From Gelidibacter salicanalis (lineage in GTDB: Bacteria; Bacteroidota; Bacteroidia; Flavobacteriales; Flavobacteriaceae): a DNA stretch of 64,000 bases. The position numbers were made by a program, and so were the translations under genes. This document shows, piece after piece, positions 44,898 through 54,336 of this stretch. Where the stretch lies: the NCBI RefSeq assembly GCF_016469035.1, contig NZ_JAEHJZ010000035.1, positions 18,675 through 82,674 on the forward strand, in the 5' to 3' direction. The notes below the pieces were generated by a model. It saw only the letters and a program-made list of their open reading frames with translations. It was not told the origin of the DNA and did no database searches. Every line of letters begins with the position of its first letter. Position 1 is the stretch's first letter.

Positions 44898-46661
44898 TTA
44901 GGCAGCTTCATTATTTCCATACATCGAATTATTCTGAACATTGGTTTCTTGATTGCGCCATTCTTTTTTGCCTGACTGAATGATTTTAATTCCTGTAAAA
45001 CCTAAAGTATTGCGCTCATCATCAACTGGATAGTTACTTATTAAAATACCGAACTGATACGGATTCTTTTTAAAGAAGATGTTTCCAAAATCGCTCTCTA
45101 AATTACAATTCCAGTTACGGTACACACGATTGCTGGTTTCATTATAGCCAGAAGCAATACGTACGGTCACACCTTTTTGCTTAAAGCGTGTTCCTTTTGT
45201 AGAAACATCGTAAAATGTCGATTCAAAATAATCTAGTAAACGGTGGTAGGCGCTGTCATCAATAAACGATAATGTTTCGCGTCCTGCTTCTGTAATTAGC
45301 TGGTTATAGCCAAGTGTCTCTATATGCTCTATGGGCGTAAAAGCACCTTCGGATTGCCCTTTAACGAATTTTGTATGAGTGCTCAAACCTTTCACATTAC
45401 TATTAAATAATTGGTTGCGCCACTCATCATCCGCGAAAATCTCCCAATCTTGTTCAAATAGCGCATAATGCTCCAGTAAGGCTTTACTTGCCATAAGTTT
45501 GAAGTCACGATTTCTATGGTAGCCACAAAAACGTCCTGTAATTCCTTGCGCACCATTTGCCAATTGCTTGTCTCTAGGTTCTATTCCAAAACGAACTTTT
45601 TCTTTGATCATACCTAGATCCTTACCAGCGGTTAGTGCCTGTACAATTATAAGAACCACACGTTGTCCTCGTTTTAGAATGAGATCTGAAATTTCTTTAA
45701 TGCCTTCATTAATGCTATAGTCGCAAGTAACGTCTGAACCAATGACTATAATGGAGCATTGATTGTTATATTTCTTTTTTAGCAACCTTCTTAATTCAGT
45801 GGCTCTCGTCGTATTTGATTCCCTAATAATACCTAATCCATTCTCGAAAGTATTCAGATGCCTAACATATTCTTCGGTTTTTGGATGAACCGAATACACT
45901 TCTTCGCCTTTCACTTCTTGTACTTGCACTGGTCTAAACCCATCTGGAATATCTTCAATAATACCGTCTTCTAACATTTCTGAGATCCCATAATATTCAG
46001 GAGATCGCACACCAACAATGACATCTACATCGGTAGCTCCGGTAAATTGTGCGTCTAAAATATCATAAGGAGTCGCGCTTACAGCTAACAATTTGATATC
46101 CGGCATACGATAGCGTAATTCAGAAAAAAATGCAGATTCGAATGAAGACTCCATTCCTGAACCATATTGATCCTCGTCGCGAACGATTAACTGTACGTCA
46201 TACTCGTTCACAACTTTATGAGGGTTTGGATGGTTAAAAAAATCGCTCATCTTCATAACTTTTAACGTTGATGGCTTCATTTCTCTTGTCACACAGTCGT
46301 AATATTCTTGTTGCAGTACACGGCAGTTTTGCTCGTACAAATCTGTATCACGCATACTAGTGACAAAAAGAATAGACTCGTACTCTTTAATTATGCCGAT
46401 TGCTGGTAAAACATAGTTACATAAAAAATAGATGGTTCCAGACTTACCACTTTGCATCGATGCAACGAAGGCCATATTTTGGTGCCCTTCCTTTACTGAA
46501 AGCCCAATACGGAGTGCGTTGATAATTTGATTTGGGAAGATTCCTGTTCGTCTCGAATTATGCAAAGTATCCACAATATTATCTTGTAGAGATTGTGGTG
46601 CATCTAATTGCTGGATTAGTGTTTCTATCTCAGCGTCCCAAAAATTTTGATAAGCAGTCAT
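44898..46661 (-). CDS. SF2 helicase-like ATPase, defence-associated
   Basis: 587 residues. Walker A SMQSGKSG (about 68-75), motif II VRDEDQYGSG (DEDQ box, about 160), motif III AVSATPYD, and a C-terminal motor with VLIIVQALTAGKDLGM and ITGRFCGYHRNRD (motif VI-like). It thus resembles type I/III restriction motors but has no nuclease or methylase domain that I recognise. It sits 88 bp downstream of hsdR in the same direction. It could be an accessory helicase of the RM system or a separate defence gene. Confidence 0.7.
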   Translation of the reverse strand: MTAYQNFWDAEIETLIQQLDAPQSLQDNIVDTLHNSRRTGIFPNQIINALRIGLSVKEGHQNMAFVASMQSGKSGTIYFLCNYVLPAIGIIKEYESILFVTSMRDTDLYEQNCRVLQQEYYDCVTREMKPSTLKVMKMSDFFNHPNPHKVVNEYDVQLIVRDEDQYGSGMESSFESAFFSELRYRMPDIKLLAVSATPYDILDAQFTGATDVDVIVGVRSPEYYGISEMLEDGIIEDIPDGFRPVQVQEVKGEEVYSVHPKTEEYVRHLNTFENGLGIIRESNTTRATELRRLLKKKYNNQCSIIVIGSDVTCDYSINEGIKEISDLILKRGQRVVLIIVQALTAGKDLGMIKEKVRFGIEPRDKQLANGAQGITGRFCGYHRNRDFKLMASKALLEHYALFEQDWEIFADDEWRNQLFNSNVKGLSTHTKFVKGQSEGAFTPIEHIETLGYNQLITEAGRETLSFIDDSAYHRLLDYFESTFYDVSTKGTRFKQKGVTVRIASGYNETSNRVYRNWNCNLESDFGNIFFKKNPYQFGILISNYPVDDERNTLGFTGIKIIQSGKKEWRNQETNVQNNSMYGNNEAA

Positions 46662-46749
46662 ACGTACAGTATTTTAGATTAATACTGCAATACTAAGACT
46701 TAACTATGCGGTGTAATTGCACAGTTAAGAATTTTCAGGAAGCTACTGT

Positions 46750-49700
46750 TTAATTCGCCTTATTAAAATCGCCTACTATTTTAAAGATCAAATCGGCTTG
46801 TTGCGTTGTGAATACACCATCAATGCCCATGGAGTGATAATTTTTAAAAGGAGAATCATATAACTTGCTTGGCTCTATTTTTCCGTTGGTGGTGAGGAAT
46901 TTCTTGATGGTATCCAAAAACTCTATCTGAATGGCATTAAATTGATAGTCATTAATGAATTGAGCAAAAGCACTATCGACCTTCTCTGGACTTAAGCCCA
47001 TTAACGATACAATGAATGTCACAAGGCTAAACTGTGAACCCAATTCCTTTTCGATTGCTTCTTTATCAATGCCGCCTGAAAACAACATGTCTTCTAAAGC
47101 TTTGAGTTCGCTTTCGGTAATGGGTTCTCCTTTGCGAATTCTTGTAATCGTGATGTGATTTTCGTTATCTCGTATCAATTGCTCTAAACGATGGACATTG
47201 ATCTGGAATGGCGATACGGCATATACTTCGCCTGTCTCATTTGAGTGATGACTTGTTTTTATGCCTTCTTCTAATATATAATCTGCAAAATCTGTGGTTA
47301 CGTAACGCTGATCTACGGGATCTATATACTTTACCAATTCGCGCACTCCTTTTCTTAATTTCTCAAGATGCACGATGCCATCCACTTTCCAAAAGTCTTC
47401 TTCCAGTGGCATTTTGATGATGTCTTCCTTTGCTTTGACGGCAGGAATGGTCGTTTTCTTCAATAGTTTTTTGGAGGTTGACGCAATCTTGGAAATAGGA
47501 ATTATAAAACTATTGACATATTCCTCGCTATTGGGAGTTTCTAGTCGTTTTGTGATCAATGTATATAATAACTTGTCATAGTATCGTGCCAAGTCGGTAT
47601 CGCCTTGCTGTGGCTTTACTAGGGTTGCCAGTTCCTCTTCAATGCGCTTGATATCACGTTTAGATAAGTGATTCCAGATCTCGCGGTTATCATTACCAAA
47701 CTCATGGACTATTTCCAATTTCATTTTGACATCGAACCTTTCAAGATTCAGTGTGGCAATTTCCCGATGCAAACCATCTAATAATTCAGTTTTGAAATCC
47801 TGTAATGACGTGTCATCTTTGAATTGAGGACTTTTTAAATATTCTGCAAGTTGCAAGCGCAGGCTGAATAAAATTTCGGTCAAACTCTTTTGAGCACTTG
47901 CATCAATACCTTTTGGATTTTCTTCAAAAAACTCAAAGTTTCCGCAGAGATCAAAAATCAAGAAATGCGATTTATCCTCCCCTACACCAAATAGATCGGG
48001 ACGTAAACGCGAACCTCTCCCAATCATCTGCCAGAACTTAGCATAGGATTTTACAGGCTTATAGAATACCAGATTTACGCAACTTGGCGCATCAATCCCG
48101 GTATCCATCATATCTACCGAAATGGCTATTTGCGGTAAACGTTCTTTTTCTTCATCGCAAAACCGATTGATAAACTCTTTGGCTTTGGGTTCATTATGTG
48201 TAATAACTTTGACATAGTCATTACCAAACAGCTCTTTATCAAGTTCCATAAAGGTATCTTTAAGAAACTGTGCATGTTTTTGATTTTTGGCAAAAATGAT
48301 GGTTTTACCCAACTCGTCCCCTCCTCTTTTTTTAATACCATGATCTAAAACATATTTTAGAGTTTCGATGGCTGTTGGCTTATTAAACAACCAACTATTT
48401 AACTCTGATGCCGAAATCCACTCGTTCCCTGTGGCTTCTTCGCCATCTAATATTTCATCTTCAAACTCTTCCTTCTCTTCCTCGGACAGCTCGCTGTACT
48501 TGATGCCGTGGGTTAAAAACTGAGTCGGTAAGGTAATTGTTCTGTATGGCGACAAATGCCTATTTGCTACTGCTTCGTCAAAAGTGTAAGCATCTGTTGG
48601 CGACTGGTCAGCCAAGCCAAACATCTGGTAGGTATTCCTATCTATTCTATCGATAGGTGTTGCGGTCAATCCTAAAAACAAGGCGTCGAAGTACTCGAAA
48701 ATCGCTTGGTACTTTTTATAAATAGAACGGTGTGCCTCATCAATAATAATTAAATCGAAATGACCAACGCCATAAAAACGTGCTTCATCATCACGACTGC
48801 CATCGATTAATCCCATCATGGTTTGATAGGTCGAAAAAGCAAAACGCGCATCAGGATTGTCTTTTTCTTCTAATAAATTCACACTGGTATGTTCAGGTAA
48901 AAGCTTCACAAAGTTACGTTTGGCCTGATCAACAAGGCTGGTTCTATCGGCCAAAAACAAGACACGTTTTGCCCAATTACATTCTAACATGACTTTTGAA
49001 AATGCAATAGATACTCTAGTTTTACCTGTTCCTGTGGCAAGTACTAATAAGGCACCTCTATTGGTGCCAATCAGTTTGCCTGTGGTTTTATCGGTACCAG
49101 CGAAATGCTCTGCGATACTTTTAATGGATCGCATTTGGTAGGATCGCCCCGCAATATCCGTATCGATTGGCGCCAAGCGGATATCTTTACGATGTGTACG
49201 CCGGAACATGGCCGTCTGTAATTCGGCTTTGGTATAAAAACCATGAACTGGTCGTGATTGCTTGTAAAACTGATCGTCCCACAAGTAAGTTTCATAACCA
49301 TTACTGTAATACATGATGGGGCGACGTCCGTGCATTTTCTCCAAACTATCTGCATAAAGCTGTGCTTGGTTTTCGCCTATGGTAACGCTTTCTAAAGTCC
49401 GTTTAGCTTCTATGAGCGCCAATGGCAATCCGTCATCATCCCAAAGCACATAATCCACATAGCCCGTCTCAGAGACGTTGGTAGATTTTGGCATGTACTG
49501 CACTTTGTATTCCTTATCGTTAATGCCATTTAAATCCCAACCCGCTTCACGCAAAGCGAGATCTATGATATATTTACGGGTTTCAGCTTCGTTACGCGGA
49601 TGATGCACCTCATCGGCCGTATTGGCTTCTACTTTATTGGCTTGTAATTGTGCTTGTAAATCGTCTATCTGCTTTTTGAAGAGTTCGTTTTCATAAGCAA

Positions 49701-50238
49701 GCAATTGTCGTTCTTCTTCTTTAGCTACTAATTGTGCTTGATAGGTATTGAGTTCCTTATCAAGTTGGATTTGTAATTGTTGGATTTGTCTTTTAGAAAG
49801 TGCATTGGCACCTTCTCTAGGAATTATTTCGAAATCAAAAATACCAGTATCCTCATAATCTTCCTGCGCATAAGATCTACCAAACCATTTGGCATAATAA
49901 AATAAAGCTTCAATAGCATTGTGGGCATCTGCGTCATTTACAGGTTTGTTGTGTGATGCCAAATTTCCAACTTTACGAATAATATGAAGGTCATTATACA
50001 GTTTATGGTTGAACTGTTCTTTAAACTGTGTTTGCACCATGAGACTGTTTAAGCTGGTATCATAAGGTGTTTCTAGTTCGGCATCATTGGCATACATCCA
50101 ATTGATGGCTTCTTCCAATGCCATGCGACTATAGACCAATGAGGTACGCGGGTCTGTAATGACCGATTGTTCTGCCTTAACCGCTCTGTCAAAAAAAGTG
50201 GCAAACTCGTTTTTAAGAAACTGGAAATTCGAATTCAT
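46750..50238 (-). CDS. hsdR: Type I restriction enzyme, R subunit
   Basis: 1162 residues. N-terminal DUF4145 (about 10-120), coiled coil (about 155-200), HsdR nuclease core with YVDYVLWDDDGLPLALIEAKRT (PD-(D/E)xK), SF2 translocase with Walker A LATGTGKTR (about 400), IIDEAHRS and LTATPID, motif VI QMIGRGSRLRPD, then the C-terminal HsdR helical part. It cuts unmodified DNA after translocation, together with HsdM and HsdS encoded at 54337-57092. The three hsd genes are separated by the reverse transcriptase and AlbA_2 genes, a typical insertion hot spot inside type I loci. Confidence 0.95.
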   Translation of the reverse strand: MNSNFQFLKNEFATFFDRAVKAEQSVITDPRTSLVYSRMALEEAINWMYANDAELETPYDTSLNSLMVQTQFKEQFNHKLYNDLHIIRKVGNLASHNKPVNDADAHNAIEALFYYAKWFGRSYAQEDYEDTGIFDFEIIPREGANALSKRQIQQLQIQLDKELNTYQAQLVAKEEERQLLAYENELFKKQIDDLQAQLQANKVEANTADEVHHPRNEAETRKYIIDLALREAGWDLNGINDKEYKVQYMPKSTNVSETGYVDYVLWDDDGLPLALIEAKRTLESVTIGENQAQLYADSLEKMHGRRPIMYYSNGYETYLWDDQFYKQSRPVHGFYTKAELQTAMFRRTHRKDIRLAPIDTDIAGRSYQMRSIKSIAEHFAGTDKTTGKLIGTNRGALLVLATGTGKTRVSIAFSKVMLECNWAKRVLFLADRTSLVDQAKRNFVKLLPEHTSVNLLEEKDNPDARFAFSTYQTMMGLIDGSRDDEARFYGVGHFDLIIIDEAHRSIYKKYQAIFEYFDALFLGLTATPIDRIDRNTYQMFGLADQSPTDAYTFDEAVANRHLSPYRTITLPTQFLTHGIKYSELSEEEKEEFEDEILDGEEATGNEWISASELNSWLFNKPTAIETLKYVLDHGIKKRGGDELGKTIIFAKNQKHAQFLKDTFMELDKELFGNDYVKVITHNEPKAKEFINRFCDEEKERLPQIAISVDMMDTGIDAPSCVNLVFYKPVKSYAKFWQMIGRGSRLRPDLFGVGEDKSHFLIFDLCGNFEFFEENPKGIDASAQKSLTEILFSLRLQLAEYLKSPQFKDDTSLQDFKTELLDGLHREIATLNLERFDVKMKLEIVHEFGNDNREIWNHLSKRDIKRIEEELATLVKPQQGDTDLARYYDKLLYTLITKRLETPNSEEYVNSFIIPISKIASTSKKLLKKTTIPAVKAKEDIIKMPLEEDFWKVDGIVHLEKLRKGVRELVKYIDPVDQRYVTTDFADYILEEGIKTSHHSNETGEVYAVSPFQINVHRLEQLIRDNENHITITRIRKGEPITESELKALEDMLFSGGIDKEAIEKELGSQFSLVTFIVSLMGLSPEKVDSAFAQFINDYQFNAIQIEFLDTIKKFLTTNGKIEPSKLYDSPFKNYHSMGIDGVFTTQQADLIFKIVGDFNKAN

Positions 50239-50633
50239 AAACTCTAAAATGCTAAATGGTTCTAAATCTAATCAATTTATAGTGAATACTCCTACAGTTA
50301 ATTCCTTATAAAGTTCTAGGATCTAAAGGTTTTTACACGTCCTGAAAGTTTTCGGGATCACAAATTCAACAGCTCCTGAGAATACCGCTTTAAATTATTT
50401 ACTAGAAATTTCATGAATGTAGCGGACTTTTAGTCTGGTTAAATATCTTCCACAGTTTCTTCCACAGTTCTCACTAATATTAATACCGACATTTATCATG
50501 TCGATTATCATGTCGGTTATCCTGTCATTTGTACCGACGTTTCTTCCGAACCTTACTCCTATAGTTTCCATGACATTTACCCTGACATTTATCCTGACAC
50601 TTATCCTGTGATTTCTACCGACGTTTTTATTCT
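50239..50633. other. Intergenic stretch with decayed short repeats
   Basis: Plus-strand motifs such as TTCTTCCACAG, CCTGACATTTA and CCTGACATTT recur here and again at 50810-50870. They correspond to the low-complexity linker found before the C-terminal winged helix of the AlbA_2 gene (50875-52290). No intact gene is seen. It looks like eroded tandem duplication of the 3' end of that gene. Confidence 0.6.
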
Positions 50634-50840
50634 CTATTTATCAACTACTTGCCAATATCCTCCTTTATTTGGGCCTATTCGTTTTAATTTTCCTTGCTTT
50701 TTTAATTTATCTATGTGATACTCTATTCCTCGTCTGGTAATAAGAGTATGAGTTTCAAGTTTTTTAACAGTAATAATTGGCGTTTCTTTCATGAGCCTTA
50801 AAATAGTCTCCACAGTTTCTTCCACAGTTTTCATTGACAT
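50634..50840 (-). CDS. Winged-helix fragment duplicated from the AlbA_2 gene
   Basis: 68 residues (MSMKTVEETVETILRLMKET...) end in KLKRIGPNKGGYWQVVDK. This closely matches the C-terminus of the neighbouring 471-residue protein (NRLERIGPDKSGFWQVIDN). It carries only the DNA-binding winged helix, with a stop codon directly before its start, so it is a separated copy of that domain. It might still act as a small regulator, or be a remnant. Confidence 0.5.
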   Translation of the reverse strand: MSMKTVEETVETILRLMKETPIITVKKLETHTLITRRGIEYHIDKLKKQGKLKRIGPNKGGYWQVVDK

Positions 50841-50874
50841 TTACCCTGACATTTTACCCTGACATTTTCATTCA

Positions 50875-52290
50875 CTAGTTATCAATCACTTGCCAAAAAC
50901 CACTTTTGTCTGGTCCTATTCGTTCAAGTCTATTTTGCTTTCTCAATTTTGAAATAGTTCTATAAACAGTTCTTTCCGAAACCTTTAATTCGTTGGCTAG
51001 CTCAGGGATTGTTATATGCTTATTTTCGATCATAAACTGAATAATTTTCCTTGACATTACCCCTGACGTTTCTTCCGAACCTTCTTCCGAACCTTTTATA
51101 GAAGAATCTTCATTCATTTCTTCTATAGGAATTACGATTTTAAATACGTCGCCTTCTGTAAAAGTAGGTACTGCCCCTGGGGTATAAAGTTTAAGTAATT
51201 TGTAAGTATTGCGCACACCAGAACCTAATTCATCCACCCAACCAATTTCTTTAAAGAATTTGGCGATGATGGGATTTTTAGGAAATGGGGAAAAGTTGGC
51301 AGGATCTATCGCTCCGCTACCGTGTGGCTTATTCCAATTTTCGGTGCGCACTTGGTTTGCTTCAATAATCAACTTTGCAGGAAAGGGATTGGTATATTCT
51401 CTATGCACCAATACATTCCCTATAATCTCTCTAAACAGATGATCACGCAGATTCACTCGTTGCCCGTTAATTATTGTAAACTTTTCGGGGAGGTGTTTTG
51501 CGATGAATGCCATTAAGCGCTCATAACTCTCAATGATATTTGTACGCACATCGTCACGATCGTCATAGCGGTCGGTGTTTGTTACACGCTGGATCGCGTC
51601 TGTTTTATGATGGGGCAATACGTTTTGAATGCAAACATCTGTGCCAAAAAGCAAGACAGCAGCAAGCGTATAACCTTCATTACCCGTTTTCATATCCCGC
51701 TTAAACAGTCCTGCCGAACGCAATAACTCTTCATTATCCATCTCCAACCATGGGTGCGTGGGTTGCTGGCTTCTCGCCAGATTTCTTACTTTATCAAAAA
51801 GGCTTGGTTTGAAATCTGATATTTGAACAAAGGGAAATACTTGATTTTCTGAATAGCTATTCTGCTTGGACAAGTATAACTGAGCCACCAGATCTGAGTT
51901 TTTTGAAATATTAAAATCGCCATCCTGGTTGCGATCAAATATTTTTCCTCGCGTAGCGTGCACCTGCGAACTTTCTGGTACATAAACGACAATAAGCTTT
52001 TTGCCTTCTATCGTAACAACCTCAGGCGACAGGTAATATGGCGGATTTAAACGCTCTGGATTATTAGCACTGGTCACAATATTGTCTAAAATATTTTGTA
52101 CTTGACTTTCTTGTACGCCAGTGATTGTTTTATCATCATTTACTCCTAAAATGAGATACCCACCACTACGATTTAAAAACCCACAAACAGAATCAAAAGC
52201 GTCTTTGTTAAGACCAATACTCGCCACTTTGAACTCAACTTGAGTCCCTTCTCCCTGATTTATTAAATTTTGCAGTCTTGTTTCTGTCAT
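50875..52290 (-). CDS. AlbA_2/Schlafen-like ATP-binding regulator
   Basis: 471 residues. N-terminal AlbA_2 domain (about 8-125; EGTQVEFKVASIGLNKDAFD, GGYLILGVNDD), then an AAA-4/HATPase-like middle (about 250-390; REIIGNVLVHREYTNPFP, GSGVRNTYKLLKLYTPG), an acidic linker, and a C-terminal winged helix (ITIPELANELKVSERTVYRTISKL). Such proteins are common in Bacteroidota defence islands; some are RNases or regulators. It lies between the RT and hsdR genes. The role is not known. Confidence 0.85.
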   Translation of the reverse strand: MTETRLQNLINQGEGTQVEFKVASIGLNKDAFDSVCGFLNRSGGYLILGVNDDKTITGVQESQVQNILDNIVTSANNPERLNPPYYLSPEVVTIEGKKLIVVYVPESSQVHATRGKIFDRNQDGDFNISKNSDLVAQLYLSKQNSYSENQVFPFVQISDFKPSLFDKVRNLARSQQPTHPWLEMDNEELLRSAGLFKRDMKTGNEGYTLAAVLLFGTDVCIQNVLPHHKTDAIQRVTNTDRYDDRDDVRTNIIESYERLMAFIAKHLPEKFTIINGQRVNLRDHLFREIIGNVLVHREYTNPFPAKLIIEANQVRTENWNKPHGSGAIDPANFSPFPKNPIIAKFFKEIGWVDELGSGVRNTYKLLKLYTPGAVPTFTEGDVFKIVIPIEEMNEDSSIKGSEEGSEETSGVMSRKIIQFMIENKHITIPELANELKVSERTVYRTISKLRKQNRLERIGPDKSGFWQVIDN

Positions 52291-52385
52291 AATTTATAAA
52301 GATACCATTGTATCCGCGCTTTCAGCATCTCAAAATATTCGTTGCCGTTTATGCGATGATTAAGTCATTTAATCGTTTCAAATCT

Positions 52386-53951
52386 TCAATTTTTTGAAGC
52401 TATTGTTTTTCTAAGCTTTTTTACTTTACTCTCCTCTATTTTTTTAATAGCGTTGACCATCAAAACATGGAATCTAGCCCAGCTTTTTCTCGATTGCTTT
52501 TTGATACTATTTCCTCCATTAAATTCATAGAAAGATACATTCGCTTTTTCAACATAACTCAAGTAATTCCCCCAATCATAACGATACGTTTTAGTTTTAC
52601 CATTATAAATCTGTCGTCTTTTAGCTCCTTTGTATGTAAAACGTTTGAACAATGAACTTTTATAAATTTCATCATCGGTAGTATGTGCATTGATAGCTAA
52701 AGAAGAAGCTCTTTTAAAAGCACGCTTCATAGACCGATTAAATTTTGAATAACCAGCGGTTTTAATTAAAACACGTTGTCCGTCATATTCAAAACCTAAA
52801 TACTCTAAAGCTTTATTTTTTTCTTTATTTGTGACTTCATCAACTTCATAACCTTTAAACTGACCTGCCTGTTGTTGAAAATGATAGACTTTCGTTTTTT
52901 CAGGTTGTATTTCAAGCTTTACTTTGTTTGCAACTAACGCACGTAAATGATCAATAGCTTCTTGTTGTTTTTCTCTTGGAACTACAATGACTAGGTCATC
53001 ACTATACCTCTGGTAAAAGCCTTTAACATCATCACTATCTATAAAGTTTTGAACTTCTTGATCAAAATCTAACATATAAATATTAGCTAGTGTAGCACTC
53101 AACGCAGTTCCTTGAGGAATCCCTTCAGTTCTTGTAGATTTAGATATTAAGTTGACACTGTTTTTTAAAAACTCATCCTTATCACAGTATGCGATAGCGT
53201 TATTTTCTTTTAAAAAACGCTTATGCTTAATTGCTTTCTGTTTTAGCTTAGGCGTCTTTGGATCGTTTTCCGTTCTCGTTTTAACCCATATTCGATCTTT
53301 ATAATTTCTGAACAGCAAGTCTTCATTTACATATCTCATATCAATTAGAGATTTATAAACCCTAAAATGATCATCAGGAAGTGTGTTTGAGCCATCCCAA
53401 ACTTCTGACCATTTTTGTTTGAGTATTTTGTGATCTAAGTTATCAAAGAACTTAGTAATATCGGCAACGATAACAGTAAGATCCTCATCTTCCTTATCCT
53501 TTATAAATTGAAACGTTTCTAAAGCAAAATCAACATTACATTTGTTCTTCCCCTGTTTGCCTTCAATTTCAATTTTACGATAGGCTACTACAGCCTTATC
53601 AAAAGTTTTCGATTTTAATAATGTGTTATATCTATCAGAAAGCAGGTAACTGTAATAGGAATAAATTTGAGCATCAAAATGACTTGCAAAGAATATTTCA
53701 CGAGCTTTAGGTCTTATTGCCTTAACCCGAGTTCTTTTTTTACTTTTCTTATTAAGTAAACCTGTTGTATTTGCTCTAAATTTTCTTTGAAAAATAGTAC
53801 GGTGTAAAAATGGGAGAAAACCATGTCTTTCAATTTTATTAGCATCCGTGATGTAGTTCTCCAATTTAGAGGTGTCTTTACGCTCTAATGGAAAACCTAT
53901 ATGAGGATACTTTTTAAATTTTATCCAAGGATGTTCTTCTTCTTTTTTCAT
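52386..53951 (-). CDS. Reverse transcriptase of the defence-associated (UG/DRT) type
   Basis: 521 residues. RT motifs: IVADITKFFDNLDH (motif A, catalytic Asp near 164), GIPQGTALSATLANIY (motif B, about 278), RYSDDLVIV (motif C, YSDD about 317-320). The N-terminus (HPWIKFKKYPHIGFPLE) and long basic C-terminus (to 521) are not those of group II intron, retron or DGR enzymes, and no maturase or endonuclease domain is seen. It sits between hsdS and an AlbA_2 gene in a defence island, right behind a ~315-nt structured RNA. That fits DRT systems with an upstream template RNA (DRT2 or DRT9 types). The exact class is not decidable by eye. Confidence 0.82.
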   Translation of the reverse strand: MKKEEEHPWIKFKKYPHIGFPLERKDTSKLENYITDANKIERHGFLPFLHRTIFQRKFRANTTGLLNKKSKKRTRVKAIRPKAREIFFASHFDAQIYSYYSYLLSDRYNTLLKSKTFDKAVVAYRKIEIEGKQGKNKCNVDFALETFQFIKDKEDEDLTVIVADITKFFDNLDHKILKQKWSEVWDGSNTLPDDHFRVYKSLIDMRYVNEDLLFRNYKDRIWVKTRTENDPKTPKLKQKAIKHKRFLKENNAIAYCDKDEFLKNSVNLISKSTRTEGIPQGTALSATLANIYMLDFDQEVQNFIDSDDVKGFYQRYSDDLVIVVPREKQQEAIDHLRALVANKVKLEIQPEKTKVYHFQQQAGQFKGYEVDEVTNKEKNKALEYLGFEYDGQRVLIKTAGYSKFNRSMKRAFKRASSLAINAHTTDDEIYKSSLFKRFTYKGAKRRQIYNGKTKTYRYDWGNYLSYVEKANVSFYEFNGGNSIKKQSRKSWARFHVLMVNAIKKIEESKVKKLRKTIASKN

Positions 53952-53961
53952 TTTAAAAATA

Positions 53962-54276
53962 AGGGTCGAGATTAGCTAGTAGCAGGCTTGTGATTGAACA
54001 ATGCTCTATCGACACTTTCACCAGTTATGGTTATAATGTCGCTACACTTTTCAGGTATAGAAATTGTGTATATTACCCTAACAGCCATAAAGATAACTGT
54101 AGAAATAATGAAAGACAACTTCAAACTGAAACACCTAACAACCATATTACTAGCTGTCTTGTCTCTAGGTAAGCAGATAATCGCGCCCTCTATTGACATT
54201 GGTATTCAGTACTCACTTAACGTATGTCTTAAGTGATTGCATTCGTGCGAAACGTTCTTCTCGGCCACTCGACCCT
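53962..54276 (-). ncRNA. Probable template/partner RNA of the reverse transcriptase
   Basis: On the minus strand the segment opens with AGGGTCGAG (54276-54268) and closes with CTCGACCCT (53970-53962), a 9-bp perfect closing stem. The start codon of the RT gene is 11 bp further on. Inside are a hairpin TCACTTAA/TTAAGTGA (54236-54213) with an 8-nt loop and a stem CGACA/TGTCG with inner ACC/GGT (54041-54010). The span, position and closed ends suit a DRT-type RNA. Sense-strand frame 54205-53975 has no stop for 77 codons. Confidence 0.6.
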
Positions 54277-54336
54277 ATGTTATAAAATTAACAATATAAC
54301 TCAATTTAATCTTTTGAATATTTAGTATTATACTAA

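Noticed and set aside
52386-53951. Group II intron or retron reverse transcriptase
   Set aside because: No maturase/endonuclease domain, no intron domain V/VI structure, and the retron VTG motif pattern is absent; genomic context is defence.
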